Shown here: piece after piece, positions 8,901-17,412 of the stretch
Layout: every line of letters begins with the position of its first letter
How positions within the stretch are numbered: the first letter of the stretch is position 1
Assembly: GCF_006335115.1 (NCBI RefSeq)
Contig: NZ_VDMJ01000029.1
Location: 32,882-96,881, forward strand
DNA: 64,000 bases
Reading direction: 5' to 3'
Origin: Streptomyces sp. NP160
GTDB taxonomy: Bacteria; Actinomycetota; Actinomycetes; Actinomycetales; Quadrisphaeraceae
Position numbers and translations under genes: made by a program
The notes under the pieces: model-generated
Databases searched by the model: none
What the model saw: the letters and a program-made list of their open reading frames with translations, nothing else
Told to the model about the DNA's origin: nothing

Positions 8901-10312
8901 CCGAGGTCAAGGGCATCAGCGACGCCGAGGTCGCGCGCATCGTCGCAGGTCAGCCGTACCACTCGCTGTCCGACCTGTGGAACCGCGCGCGCCCGTCCCG
9001 CCCGGTGCTGGAGCGGCTCGTGCTCACCGGGGCGCTCGACGCGGTCTACGGGCTGGGGCTGACCGCGCCCGTGCGCCGCCGCGGCGTGGTGACGCGGCGC
9101 GACCTGCTGCTGCAGGTGGCCGACCTCGACCGGCACACCCGTGCGCTCGAGCGGGGCGCCGCCCGCGCCCGCCCCTCGTCGTCCCGGTCCCCTCGCCGTG
9201 ATCATGGGAAGTCGGCCACCTCGGCGGCGGCCTCGTCCGAGGACGTGCAGCTCGCGCTCGACCTGGGCGACGCCCCCGGCGACGTCGAGCCCTCCGGCCT
9301 GCCGGAGATGACGCCCGCCGAGCAGGTGCGCACCGAGCTGGAGGTGCTCGGCCTGGACGCCAGCCACCACGTGGTCGCCGCGTACGGGCCGATGCTCGAC
9401 GCGATCGGCGTGGTGCGCTCCAGCGCTCTGCGCGAGCAGCACTCGCGGAGCGACCTGCTGGTGGCGGGGGTGAAGGTGGCCACGCAGACCCCGCCGATCC
9501 GCTCCGGGCGGCGCGTGGTGTTCCTGACCCTGGACGACTCCACCGGCCCGGTCGACGCCACCTTCTTCGAGGACGCGCAGGGCCCGTACGCCTCCACGGT
9601 GTTCGGCTCGTGGCTGCTCGTGGTGCGCGGGGAGCTGCGGCGCACCGGCCCGCGCGGCGTCTCGCTGCGCGCCACCGGCGCGTGGGCGATGCCAGCGCTG
9701 TGGCGGGTGTGGTCCGAGCACGGGGTGGACGGCGTGCGCCGCGTCATGGCCGGCCAGCCGGCCGCCGGGTACGGCTCGGCGGCGGTGGCGGGGGCGGCGG
9801 CGTCCCGGTCGAGCCGGCCGGTCATGGCGCCCTCGCGGGTCATCGGTCAGGGCCGCGACGACGGCGCGGTGCCCGGGATCGACGCCGGCCGCTCCGGTCC
9901 CGGCCAGCGCGACGGGCGGTACGCGGGTGCAGCCTCGCGGGAGGCCGCGGCGCAGGAGGAGGCCGCGGCTGCGGCGGCCGCCAGCGGGCTGCCGGTGGGG
10001 GACCGGCCCGGCGCCGGGCGCACCGCCGACGACGCCGCGCGCCGCGCCGGCGGCATGGGAGGGGCCTCGCCGCGGCGGGTGTTCGTGCACGCCAGCGGCT
10101 TCCTGCTCTCGCCGTACGCCGACGTCGCCCCGCCCGGCAGCGACACCCGCAACACGCGGGTCTCCGCCGCCTCGGCCGCCGACGACGGCGGTGGAGCGCC
10201 CGAGCGCTCGGCCGACGACGCCCTCGAGGACCTCCTCGAGACCGAGCGCGGTGCCGGTCGAGGGGCGCCGCGCAAGCTGTGGCACTCCAGCTCCGGGAGC
10301 GCCGGGTGGTGA
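5999..10312 (+). CDS. dnaE2: Error-prone DNA polymerase III alpha subunit DnaE2
   Basis: Damage-tolerance C-family polymerase, usually LexA-controlled. An N-terminal PHP-type domain (HLHVASGWS; ALTDRDGLRGAVKHA) is followed by the palm with catalytic aspartates in PDIDVD (D483, D485) and LKLDVLG (D636). Next come the fingers and helix-hairpin-helix (FCKAHAAAFALPTYQSAWFKAH) and an OB domain (VVFLTLDDSTGPVDATFFED). The C-terminus keeps the DnaE2-typical VFVHASGFLLSPYADV and KLWHSSS. Both lie after a long low-complexity Ala/Gly/Arg insert (about residues 1255-1350); a second Ser/Arg linker lies near 1060-1080. The total of 1437 residues is well above the roughly 1050-1200 usual for the family. 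GTG 5999 is chosen for its GGGGAGGAG ribosome site. No imuA/imuB partner is in the window; dinB follows. Confidence 0.93.
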   Translation: MPPSQQPFTHLHVASGWSLQHGTDTPAALVERAAADGQRALALTDRDGLRGAVKHAVACAQEGVVPLLGMDLAVEPSGLLEQGRDQQGRTPVRGGAAVDARLPRVVVLAHGSSASLTAAAGWTPDPGDPPLPTGAGWARLCRLSTAAHTRGEAPGSLSAVGGRRGTPVTTLAEIAEHAVDPASGAPALTVLLGPDSEVGRALLARRPDLARALLARWYSALPLGCLAVEVVCHLGAEGTPASLGHAARTLALAREAGVPAVLTNAVRHAGPEGAATADVLDAARRLVPLASRHLDRATGHGWLKPAAAMRDLAERIATAAGATRAREAGGAAQLLADTERLAARCHLDPRADLGIGGVHLPEPWLVAGPSVRTVEDAGAVLRARCEAAVHTRYPGASLAHLQRVRTRMDEELGVIGALGFPTYFLTVAEVCDLTRRLGVRVAARGSGAGSLVNHLLGISGVDPIAHGLLMERFLTTARAELPDIDVDVESARRTEVYDAVLARFGGDRVAAVSMTDTYRVRHAVRDVGAALGMPPGEVDAIAKAFPHLRARDVRHALRDLPELRASGLADPRLDLLYDLVESLDGLPRHTALHPCGVLLSDAGLLDRTPVQPSATSFPMSSFDKDDVEVMGLLKLDVLGIRMQSAFAHATREVERTTGERIDLDALPLDDEDAFRLVRSARTLGCFQIESPGQRELVGKFAPQDFADLVIDISLFRPGPVKSDMVTPFLMARQGWRAPDHLHPRLRTALEQTCGVVVFHEQVLEIVAETAGVSLTQADEVRRALGTRDGQAEVETWWRPRALAAGFTPEQVQRIWEVLAAFASFGFCKAHAAAFALPTYQSAWFKAHWPAHFLAGVLTHDPGMYPKRLILDDARTMGIAVLPLDVNASTGEYRVEPVAPWDQPPPAVLQQFPAGPGKDDDERPRPAPAQPPRWGEREASERYGPFASRYRLDAAVPDGRDWGIRLSLAEVKGISDAEVARIVAGQPYHSLSDLWNRARPSRPVLERLVLTGALDAVYGLGLTAPVRRRGVVTRRDLLLQVADLDRHTRALERGAARARPSSSRSPRRDHGKSATSAAASSEDVQLALDLGDAPGDVEPSGLPEMTPAEQVRTELEVLGLDASHHVVAAYGPMLDAIGVVRSSALREQHSRSDLLVAGVKVATQTPPIRSGRRVVFLTLDDSTGPVDATFFEDAQGPYASTVFGSWLLVVRGELRRTGPRGVSLRATGAWAMPALWRVWSEHGVDGVRRVMAGQPAAGYGSAAVAGAAASRSSRPVMAPSRVIGQGRDDGAVPGIDAGRSGPGQRDGRYAGAASREAAAQEEAAAAAAASGLPVGDRPGAGRTADDAARRAGGMGGASPRRVFVHASGFLLSPYADVAPPGSDTRNTRVSAASAADDGGGAPERSADDALEDLLETERGAGRGAPRKLWHSSSGSAGW
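9195..9220 (+). repeat. Dispersed repeat copy inside dnaE2
   Basis: GCCGTGATCATGGGAAGTCGG followed by CCACC shares its core (CGTGATCATGG...GTCGGCCACC) with intergenic elements at 43881-43903 and 63814-63844. It encodes roughly RRDHGKSAT in the linker between the HhH and OB regions of DnaE2, around residue 1070, and keeps the frame. Confidence 0.5.
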
Positions 10313-10360
10313 CCGCGGTGCTCTTCGCAGCCGCCCGCGCCCGTCGTCGTCCTCCTTCTC

Positions 10361-10430
10361 TTCTCGCACTTTCCGCGGGAAGTGCGAGAAGGAGGGGCCC
10401 TGGAAGCGCACTTTCCGCGGAAAGTGCGAG
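10361..10430. repeat. Twin palindromes between dnaE2 and dinB
   Basis: A 24-nt unit beginning CGCACTTTCCGCGG and ending AAGTGCGAG occurs twice (10365-10388 and 10407-10430) and differs at one base. The second copy contains a perfect 22-bp palindrome. In the first, flanking CTTCT/AGAAG extends the stem. The pair sits in the 145-bp gap between co-directional dnaE2 and dinB and could terminate or attenuate read-through. Confidence 0.7.
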
Positions 10431-10457
10431 CAGGGGAGCGGGCGGGGGTGGGGGCGC

Positions 10458-11762
10458 GTGAGCCGGAGCCAGCTCGACCGGGCGAGCCTCGACCCGGCGG
10501 TGGCGGCCTCGGTGGCGGGTCTGCGCGAGCACACCCGGGGCGACGCCAGCGACGGCTGCACCGTGCTCCACGTGGACATGGACGCCTTCTACGCCTCGGT
10601 CTCCCTGCTCGAGCGCCCCGACCTGCGCGGCAAGCCCGTGATCGTGGGCGGTGGGTCCAGCCGCGGGGTGGTCCTGTCGGCCACGTACGAGGCGCGGCGC
10701 TCCGGGGTCCACTCCGCGATGTCCATGAGCCGCGCCCGCCGCCTGTGCCCCGACGCCGTGGTCCTGCCGCCCGACCCCGACCGGTACGCCGCCGTCTCGG
10801 CCGCCGTCGTCGCCCTGTTCACCTCGGTGACCCCGGTGGTGGAGCAGCTGGGCATGGACGAGGCCTTCCTCGACGTCTCCGGCGCCGTCCGCCGCTACGG
10901 CTCCCCGCTGGAGATCGCCACCGACCTGCGCGACCGGGTGGCCGACGAGCAGGGCGTCACCTGCTCGGTGGGCCTGGCGACGACGAAGGCCGTGGCCAAG
11001 CTCGCCTCCGGGCGCGCCAAACCCGACGGCGCCCTCGTGGTGCCGGCCGACCAGGTGGTGCCGTTCCTGCACCCGCTGCCCACCAGTGCGCTGTGGGGCG
11101 TGGGGGAGAAGACCGAGCAGGCCCTGGCCCGCCTGGGCCTGCACACCGTGGGGCAGGTGGCGCACACGCCGTCCGCCACGCTGCGCCGCGCTCTCGGCGA
11201 CGCGCTCGGCACCTCCCTGCACGAGCTCGCCTGGGGCCGCGACCCCCGCCCGGTGGTGGCCAGCGCGGCCGTGGCCGAGCGGAGCACCGGGGCCCAGGAG
11301 ACCTTCGCCGTCGACGTCGACGACCCCGAGGTGGTGCTGCGCGAGGTGCTGCGGATGTCCGAGCGGGTGGCCCGCCACCTGCGCCGCGACGGGCACGTGG
11401 GCCGCACGGTGGTGCTCGTGGTGCGCTTCGCCGACTTCACCACGGTCACGCGCTCGCGGACGCTGCGCGAGGCCACGGACTCCGGGCGTGACGTCTACGC
11501 CGCCGCGGCGGCCCTGTGGACGGCGATGGGCCTGCAGCGCGCCCGTATCCGGTTGGTGGGGGTCCGCGTGGAGGGGCTGGTGGACGCCGAGCGGGTGCCA
11601 CGCCAGCTCCGCCTGGACGAACCGGAGCGCGGGTGGCGCGAGGCCGACCGGGCCGTGGACGCGGCGAGCCGGCGGTTCGGCAGCGGCGTGGTGACCCCCG
11701 CGTCGCTGCTGCTGCCGCGCCCCGGTGGGCAGGGCCGCGCACCGGCGGGAGGAGCCTCCTGA
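10458..11762 (+). CDS. dinB: DNA polymerase IV (Y-family)
   Basis: A 434-residue translesion polymerase. Catalytic acidic residues are all present: D40 in HVDMDAFYASV and D134/E135 in GMDEAFLDV. This separates it from the catalytically dead ImuB type that accompanies DnaE2 in mycobacteria. The HhH region (LWGVGEKTEQALARLGLHTVGQVA) and little-finger domain follow. The C-terminus has QLRLDEPERGWREADRAVDAASRRFG, in which QLRLDE may be a beta-clamp motif. The GTG start at 10458 is chosen to leave a 35-residue leader before the palm; no ribosome site is obvious. No SOS box was seen in front of it, so damage induction would need read-through from dnaE2. Confidence 0.92.
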   Translation: MSRSQLDRASLDPAVAASVAGLREHTRGDASDGCTVLHVDMDAFYASVSLLERPDLRGKPVIVGGGSSRGVVLSATYEARRSGVHSAMSMSRARRLCPDAVVLPPDPDRYAAVSAAVVALFTSVTPVVEQLGMDEAFLDVSGAVRRYGSPLEIATDLRDRVADEQGVTCSVGLATTKAVAKLASGRAKPDGALVVPADQVVPFLHPLPTSALWGVGEKTEQALARLGLHTVGQVAHTPSATLRRALGDALGTSLHELAWGRDPRPVVASAAVAERSTGAQETFAVDVDDPEVVLREVLRMSERVARHLRRDGHVGRTVVLVVRFADFTTVTRSRTLREATDSGRDVYAAAAALWTAMGLQRARIRLVGVRVEGLVDAERVPRQLRLDEPERGWREADRAVDAASRRFGSGVVTPASLLLPRPGGQGRAPAGGAS

Positions 11763-11920
11763 TGATCTCCGCCAGCGTGGTGCTCGTGGTGACAGTGGTG
11801 CTGGTGGGACCGTGAATGCGGTGTTGCGCACAGGTTGCGCCCACGGCGGCAGACTGGCTTTCCCCTCCCCTTGACGGCGCCTATCCTGAGACCCCGGAGT
11901 GATGACCGCAGGAGGTCGCA

Positions 11921-12367
11921 GTGCCGCTGTCTGAGCACGAGCAGCGTCTGCTGGAGCAGATGGAGCAGCAGCTGCTCTCCGACGACCCCCGATTCGCCTC
12001 GACCATGCGCGGCCCCCGCCGCCAGGGCGGGGGGAAGCGCAGCGTGGTCGTCGGCGTGGGTGTCGCCGTCGCCGGTCTGGCGGCGCTCGTGGCCACCGTG
12101 ATCCTCATCCCCGCCGAGCACCGCGGCTGGGTCTACGGCATCGGCGGTCTGGCTTTCCTCGTGATGCTCGGCGGCATCCTCTACGCCGTCTCCGGCGCAG
12201 GGGGTGGCGGTGAGAGCGGCCCGGTCGGCGTGGTCGGCGCCGACGGGCGCACCGCCCCGCGGCCGCAGGCCGGGCACCAGCGCCCGGGCAGGCCCCGCCG
12301 CCAGGGCACGTTCATGCAGCGCCTCGAGCAGCGGTGGGACCGCCGCCGCGACGACCGCTGGGGCTGA
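11921..12367 (+). CDS. DUF3040 membrane protein
   Basis: A 148-residue protein of the actinobacterial DUF3040 family. The signature N-terminal helix (PLSEHEQRLLEQMEQQL, then DDPRFASTMRG) is followed by two membrane helices (about residues 41-63 and 69-91) and a basic, Gly/Arg-rich tail. Function unknown; it commonly lies between dinB and the mraZ region in actinobacteria. GTG 11921 follows an AGGAGG site. The 158-bp gap before it holds no other supported gene. Confidence 0.85.
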   Translation: MPLSEHEQRLLEQMEQQLLSDDPRFASTMRGPRRQGGGKRSVVVGVGVAVAGLAALVATVILIPAEHRGWVYGIGGLAFLVMLGGILYAVSGAGGGGESGPVGVVGADGRTAPRPQAGHQRPGRPRRQGTFMQRLEQRWDRRRDDRWG

Positions 12368-12390
12368 CCCCCAGCCCGCACGCTGACGTC

Positions 12391-12423
12391 GAGAGGCCCG
12401 TCCCCACCGGGGGCGGGCCTCTC
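12391..12423 (+). terminator. Strong hairpin after DUF3040 gene
   Basis: GAGAGGCCCGTCCCC (12391-12405) pairs with 12409-12423 around a 3-nt loop, with one G-U-type mismatch. It lies 23 nt after the stop. There is no U-tract, as is common for actinobacterial terminators. Confidence 0.75.
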
Positions 12424-12481
12424 CGCGTGCGCGCGGTCGGGCGGGTGCCGGGTCACTGACCGGCGGCTCGCGCCCGCACGC

Positions 12482-12600
12482 CCCGTCCCGCACTCGGGTG
12501 CGCGAGTGCGGGATGGGGGGTGCGTGAAGGCGCACTGGGGTGCGCGAGTGCGGGATGGGGGGTGCGTGAAGGCGCACTGGGGTGCGCGAGTGCCGGACGG
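12482..12600. repeat. 42-bp tandem repeat with flanking hairpin
   Basis: Two identical 42-bp units (12498-12539, 12540-12581) and a truncated third (from 12582) each begin GTGCGCGAGTGCGGGATGGG. A left arm CCCGTCCCGCACTCG (12482-12496) pairs with CGAGTGCGGGATGGG (12503-12517). It lies between the 3' ends of two convergent genes. No spacers, so not CRISPR. Confidence 0.85.
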
Positions 12601-12618
12601 GGGAACGCAGGGTTCGGG

Positions 12619-14925
12619 TCAGCCGCGGCGCAGCAGCGCCCGGCCCCAGCGCCTCAGGTGCGCCACCCCCGACGGCGGCAGCAGGCGCCAGCGCCACGTG
12701 GCGGAGCCCGGCCGCTGGGCGACCACCGCGCCGACCACCTCGCGCACGTCCTCGGCCAGGGCCGTCGAGCCGCTCGAGCCGCCGGCTCCGTAGCGGGCGC
12801 CCTCCACCGCTCCCACCAACCGGGCCACGGCCGGCGCCTGCGCGCTCGGCCCGTCCTCGTGGCGCAGCCCCGCCTCCAGCCGCGCCCCCACCTGGCGCGG
12901 GGTCTGGGACGGTGGCAGCGCCACGCCCAGGTCGCCGATCTGCTCGACCAGGTCCGCCCAGGCCGCCTCGGCGCGCGCCGCGTCGGTCCCGGCCCTGCTC
13001 CAGCGCCGCCGCCGCACCAGCGACCGGCTGGCCAGGGGCGCAGCCAGGACGCCGAGCACGAGCGCGAGGACCACCAGCAGGCCCGACCACGGCACCTGCG
13101 CCTGCTCCTGCTCACCGGCGACCGCGCTGGTGGTGGTCGGCGCCGCCGAGGCGGTGGTGGAGGAGCTGGAGGGCGCCGCCGTCGCGCTCGACCCGTCGAC
13201 CGGGGCGGTGGGGGTCAAGGGCGCCACCGGCGCCTGCGTCCACGACGGGGCCGTGCCGGTGCGGGCGCCCGGCGTCGGCTCGAAGCGCACCCACCCCGCG
13301 CCCTCGAAGTACAGCTCGGGCCAGGCGTGGGCGTCCTGCAGGGTCACCTGCCAGCTGCCGTCGCCGAGGGCGGCTCCGGGCAGGAACCCGACCGCCACCC
13401 GCGCCGGGATGCCCAGCGTGCGGGCCATCACCGCCATCGCCGAGGCGTAGTGGACGCAGTAGCCGGTCTTGTCGTCGAGGAAGTCGACCAGGGCGTTGGC
13501 CGTCCGCGGCTCCGGGGCGTCGAGGGAGTAGGTGAAGCCGCCGGTGCTGCGGAACCAGTCCTGCAGCTCGCTGGCCTGCAGGAACTTGTTGGTCTCCCCG
13601 CCCACCACGTCGAGCGCGGTCTGCCGCAGCTGGGCCGGGAGGTCCTGGGGGAGGGCGGTGTAGCGCTCCGCGACGTCGGCGGGCGCGTCCGGGGCGTCCC
13701 TCAGCTGCTCCGGCGTCGGGTCCACGGCCGCCTGCGTCACGTCGTAGCGCTGTCCCTGCTGCGTGACCGTGCGGCCCTGGGCGCGGATGTTGAGGGTGCT
13801 CGTGTCGACGACCCAGTCGCCGTCGACCTGCACCCCGGTGGCCGGGTAGGGCGTGGGCAGCCACTGCTGGCGCAGCGCCTCGACGGTGAAGCGGTACGTG
13901 ACGTCGGTGCGCGGGGTGTCCTCGGCGAGCCCGGGGACGGCGGGCATGCCGTCCCGCAGCGCCCGGGTCTGCGCGGGGTCGATGGTGGTGGGGCGCCAGA
14001 CCTCGCCGGTGAAGTCGTCCACGGTGACGATGCGCAGCGGCGACGGCGTGACGGCTGACGTGCGGTAGCTGAGCACCTCCGCGGTGCCCTGGCTCTCCAG
14101 GTCCGAGCGGAGGTCCAGCAGCGGGTTGACGGAGTTGGCGGCGGCGCCGCCGATGCCCTGGCCGTTCCCGCCCACGAGCACCACGGAGGTGGTGCCGGGC
14201 ACCAGCGGCGGCACCGCCACGGACGCCACCAGGGCCACCGCGACGACGGCCACGGCGCCCGCCACCCCCGCCAGGCCCACCCCGGACCCCCGCGACCCGC
14301 GCGACCCGGCGGCGCCGGAGGCGGGGCGGCGCTGCTGCACGCGCCGTCCCCAGGCCGCGGCGCGCGAGCCGGCGTCAGCGGCCACGAGCAGCAGCCACCC
14401 GGCCACGGCGAGGGCGAACCACCCCCACGAGACCCCTCCGGGAGCGAACACCACCGCCACGGCGTGGACCGCGAGCAGCACCGGCCCGGTCAGCGCGGGG
14501 GAACGCAGCACCACGGCCACCACGTCGACGACGACGGCGACGGCGCCCGCGCCGGCGGTGACCAGCAGCCTCAGACCGGGCTCGCCGGTGACCGGCGCCG
14601 CCTGGCCCTGGACCACCTCGCGGCCTTCGAGCACGAGCGCCCACAGCGCCCGCAGCGCCTCCGGGCCCGGCAGCAGCCCGAGCACCGCCTGACCGGGGAC
14701 GAACAGCACGCACAGCACCACGAGGAGGGCCACCGGCTGGGCCAGCGCCCCGGCCCAGGACGGCAGCCGCAGCGCGGAGGCCGCGGCGCCGGTCGCCGAG
14801 ACCACCGCCACGGCGAGCACCACCTGCACGTACCAGGCCGCGCCCTGCACCACCAGGTGCAGCCCTGCCGCGGTGGCCAGCACCGCGACGGCGGCGGCCA
14901 GCCGCAGCCGACCGGTCGAGCTCAT
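12619..14925 (-). CDS. TgpA-like transglutaminase membrane protein (DUF3488/DUF4129)
   Basis: A 768-residue membrane protein. The first 250 residues hold about 6-7 helices (DUF3488). The extracytoplasmic part has a transglutaminase-like core with a catalytic Cys in GYCVHYASAMAVMART and His in DAHAWPELYF. A Ser/Thr-rich linker leads to one more helix (WSGLLVVLALVLGVLAAPLA) and a cytoplasmic DUF4129 tail. It is the last gene of a moxR-DUF58-tgpA operon, with an ATGA overlap with DUF58. In other bacteria such operons pair a MoxR AAA+ chaperone with a vWA-like and a membrane transglutaminase; the biological substrate is unknown. Confidence 0.85.
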   Translation of the reverse strand: MSSTGRLRLAAAVAVLATAAGLHLVVQGAAWYVQVVLAVAVVSATGAAASALRLPSWAGALAQPVALLVVLCVLFVPGQAVLGLLPGPEALRALWALVLEGREVVQGQAAPVTGEPGLRLLVTAGAGAVAVVVDVVAVVLRSPALTGPVLLAVHAVAVVFAPGGVSWGWFALAVAGWLLLVAADAGSRAAAWGRRVQQRRPASGAAGSRGSRGSGVGLAGVAGAVAVVAVALVASVAVPPLVPGTTSVVLVGGNGQGIGGAAANSVNPLLDLRSDLESQGTAEVLSYRTSAVTPSPLRIVTVDDFTGEVWRPTTIDPAQTRALRDGMPAVPGLAEDTPRTDVTYRFTVEALRQQWLPTPYPATGVQVDGDWVVDTSTLNIRAQGRTVTQQGQRYDVTQAAVDPTPEQLRDAPDAPADVAERYTALPQDLPAQLRQTALDVVGGETNKFLQASELQDWFRSTGGFTYSLDAPEPRTANALVDFLDDKTGYCVHYASAMAVMARTLGIPARVAVGFLPGAALGDGSWQVTLQDAHAWPELYFEGAGWVRFEPTPGARTGTAPSWTQAPVAPLTPTAPVDGSSATAAPSSSSTTASAAPTTTSAVAGEQEQAQVPWSGLLVVLALVLGVLAAPLASRSLVRRRRWSRAGTDAARAEAAWADLVEQIGDLGVALPPSQTPRQVGARLEAGLRHEDGPSAQAPAVARLVGAVEGARYGAGGSSGSTALAEDVREVVGAVVAQRPGSATWRWRLLPPSGVAHLRRWGRALLRRG

Positions 14926-16220
14926 GAGGCGATCCCTCCAGCAGCTCCGGCCGCGGCGGCGCCGGCGGCGGCAGGTTCCCGGGCGCGCAGCCACGCGTCG
15001 GCCAGCGGCTCCCCCTCGGACAGGTCCAGCACGGCCCAGCCCGCGCGCAGCAGCGCCTCCACGGCGCCCGGCGCCGGCGCCTGCACGAGCACCACGAGCG
15101 CCGCGGTGCGCCGGCGCACGCCGGTGGCCCCGGCGGCCTGCACCCCCGCCACCATCTCGGCGTCTGCGCGCGACAGGGCACCGGCCACCAGCGCCAGCAC
15201 GCCGTCGCGGGTCTCGGCGCTGCTGCGCCCTCCCCGCACGGCGGCCAGGGCGGCGGTCAGCGAGGACTCCTCGCCGAGGTCGGCCAGGGCCAGCGCCTCG
15301 AGCAGCCCCTCGCGGCCGGCAGCCCCGGCCAGCGGGACGGACGGCGGGCCGAGCTCGAGGTGCACGGCAGCCCCCGCGTCGTGCAGGGACACGGCCAGCG
15401 AGGCGGCGGCGGAGACGGCGCGCTCGAAGGCGTCGGCACCGGGCTCCCCGAAGGCGCCGGGGCGGCGGTCGAGCACCACGGCGCCGCGGCGCTGCCGGGG
15501 CTGCTCGTCCTGGCGGACCATCAGCTCGCCGCGGCGGGCCGTCGAGCGCCAGTGCACCCGGCGCACGTCGTCGCCGGGGCGGTACTCGCGGGTGCTCATG
15601 CCGCGCTCTCCCGCGGCGACGCCCGCGCCGCCGCCCACGTCGTCGCCGCCCTGGCCGGTGAGCAGCGAGGTGGCGCCCGGCACGGGCTCGGTGGCCGGCA
15701 GGACCAGCACGTCGTCCCTGCCGCCGGAGCGCGCCGGCAGCTCGCACAGGCCCAGGGGGTCGGTGACGCGCACGCGCAGCGGGCCGAGCCGGTGGTGGCC
15801 GCGGCGCGGGGGGACCGCCGAGTACGCCACCGCGGCGCGGCCGCCGGGGGGCAGCGGGTCGACGGTGAAGCGGGGGGCGCGCGACCAGCCGGCGGGCAGG
15901 TGGTCCTGCGCGAGCAGCACCGGGGTGGGCACGCGGCCCGGGTTGCGCAGGTCCAGGCGCACCCGGCAGGGCTGCCCGACGACCGCCCGCGAGGGGGTGG
16001 TGGAGCGGCGCACGCCCAGGGCTGTGCTGGCCAGCGCCGCCAGCCCCAGGGAGACCAGCGGGAGCAGCAGGGCCAGCAGCGCCACGCGCAGCACCGCCTG
16101 CTGCCCCTGCCAGAGGCCCACCGCGCCGAACGCGGCGCCCGCCGCCAGCAGCACGCGGCCCCGGCGGGTCAGCCCGAGGGACCGCACCGCCCGCGCGGCC
16201 CGACCCGCCCGACCCGCCAC
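14922..16220 (-). CDS. DUF58 domain protein
   Basis: A 432-residue protein with two N-terminal membrane helices (about residues 22-65), a beta-rich region (RVRLDLRNPGRVPTPVLLAQDHLPAGW), then the DUF58 signature REYRPGDDVRRVHWRSTARRGELMVRQDE and a vWA-like C-terminus (AVVLDRRPGAFGEPGADAFERAV). It is the middle gene of the moxR operon: 7 nt after moxR, and its stop overlaps the tgpA start (ATGA). Its role is probably as a partner of the MoxR ATPase at the membrane. Confidence 0.85.
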   Translation of the reverse strand: MAGRAGRAARAVRSLGLTRRGRVLLAAGAAFGAVGLWQGQQAVLRVALLALLLPLVSLGLAALASTALGVRRSTTPSRAVVGQPCRVRLDLRNPGRVPTPVLLAQDHLPAGWSRAPRFTVDPLPPGGRAAVAYSAVPPRRGHHRLGPLRVRVTDPLGLCELPARSGGRDDVLVLPATEPVPGATSLLTGQGGDDVGGGAGVAAGERGMSTREYRPGDDVRRVHWRSTARRGELMVRQDEQPRQRRGAVVLDRRPGAFGEPGADAFERAVSAAASLAVSLHDAGAAVHLELGPPSVPLAGAAGREGLLEALALADLGEESSLTAALAAVRGGRSSAETRDGVLALVAGALSRADAEMVAGVQAAGATGVRRRTAALVVLVQAPAPGAVEALLRAGWAVLDLSEGEPLADAWLRAREPAAAGAAAAGAAGGIAS

Positions 16221-16227
16221 GGCGCGG

Positions 16228-17220
<993 letters not shown>

Positions 17221-17226
17221 GGTCGA

Positions 17227-17232
17227 ACGGTA
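17227..17232 (-). promoter_or_regulatory. -10 element of leaderless moxR operon
   Basis: TACCGT on the minus strand, 6 nt before the GTG start at 17220, is the same geometry as other starts in the window. A GTTCGA half of a LexA box overlaps it (TACCGTTCGACC), but no second half is present. Confidence 0.5.
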
Positions 17233-17335
17233 CGTCACGCCCCTGACCACCGCAGTCCGTCGCTGATCACCGCCTGCCGGGCCCGAGGGCGCCGACCTGG
17301 CCGGGGGGCGCCGGGTGGGGCGAGAGGCCCCGTCG

Positions 17336-17361
17336 GTGGAGCGGAGTGGAGTAACGTGGAG
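17336..17361 (+). promoter_or_regulatory. mraZ promoter with three MraZ-type boxes
   Basis: GTGGAG occurs at 17336-17341, 17346-17351 and 17356-17361, exactly 10 bp apart, as known MraZ operators (about three GTGGAG/TGGGA-like direct repeats, one per helix turn) are built. A -10-like TAACGT (17352-17357) sits within the array, so binding would repress. A degenerate GTGGGG at 17315-17320 may be an extra half-site. Confidence 0.8.
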
Positions 17362-17412
17362 GCATGCGGAGCGCGGGAGGGCCACGCTCGCGAGCGGGGG
17401 AGGTGCCGACCC

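Noticed and set aside
11763..11816. 17-codon hydrophobic ORF (MISASVVLVVTVVLVGP) directly after dinB
   Set aside because: No ribosome site of its own and too short to test; probably chance, though its ATG follows the dinB stop directly.
12482..12600. CRISPR-like array
   Set aside because: The 42-bp units are adjacent without spacers and no cas genes are near; it is a plain tandem repeat.
17226..17231. Second LexA box at the moxR promoter
   Set aside because: Only one GTTCGA half is present; no complementary half at 4-bp spacing.
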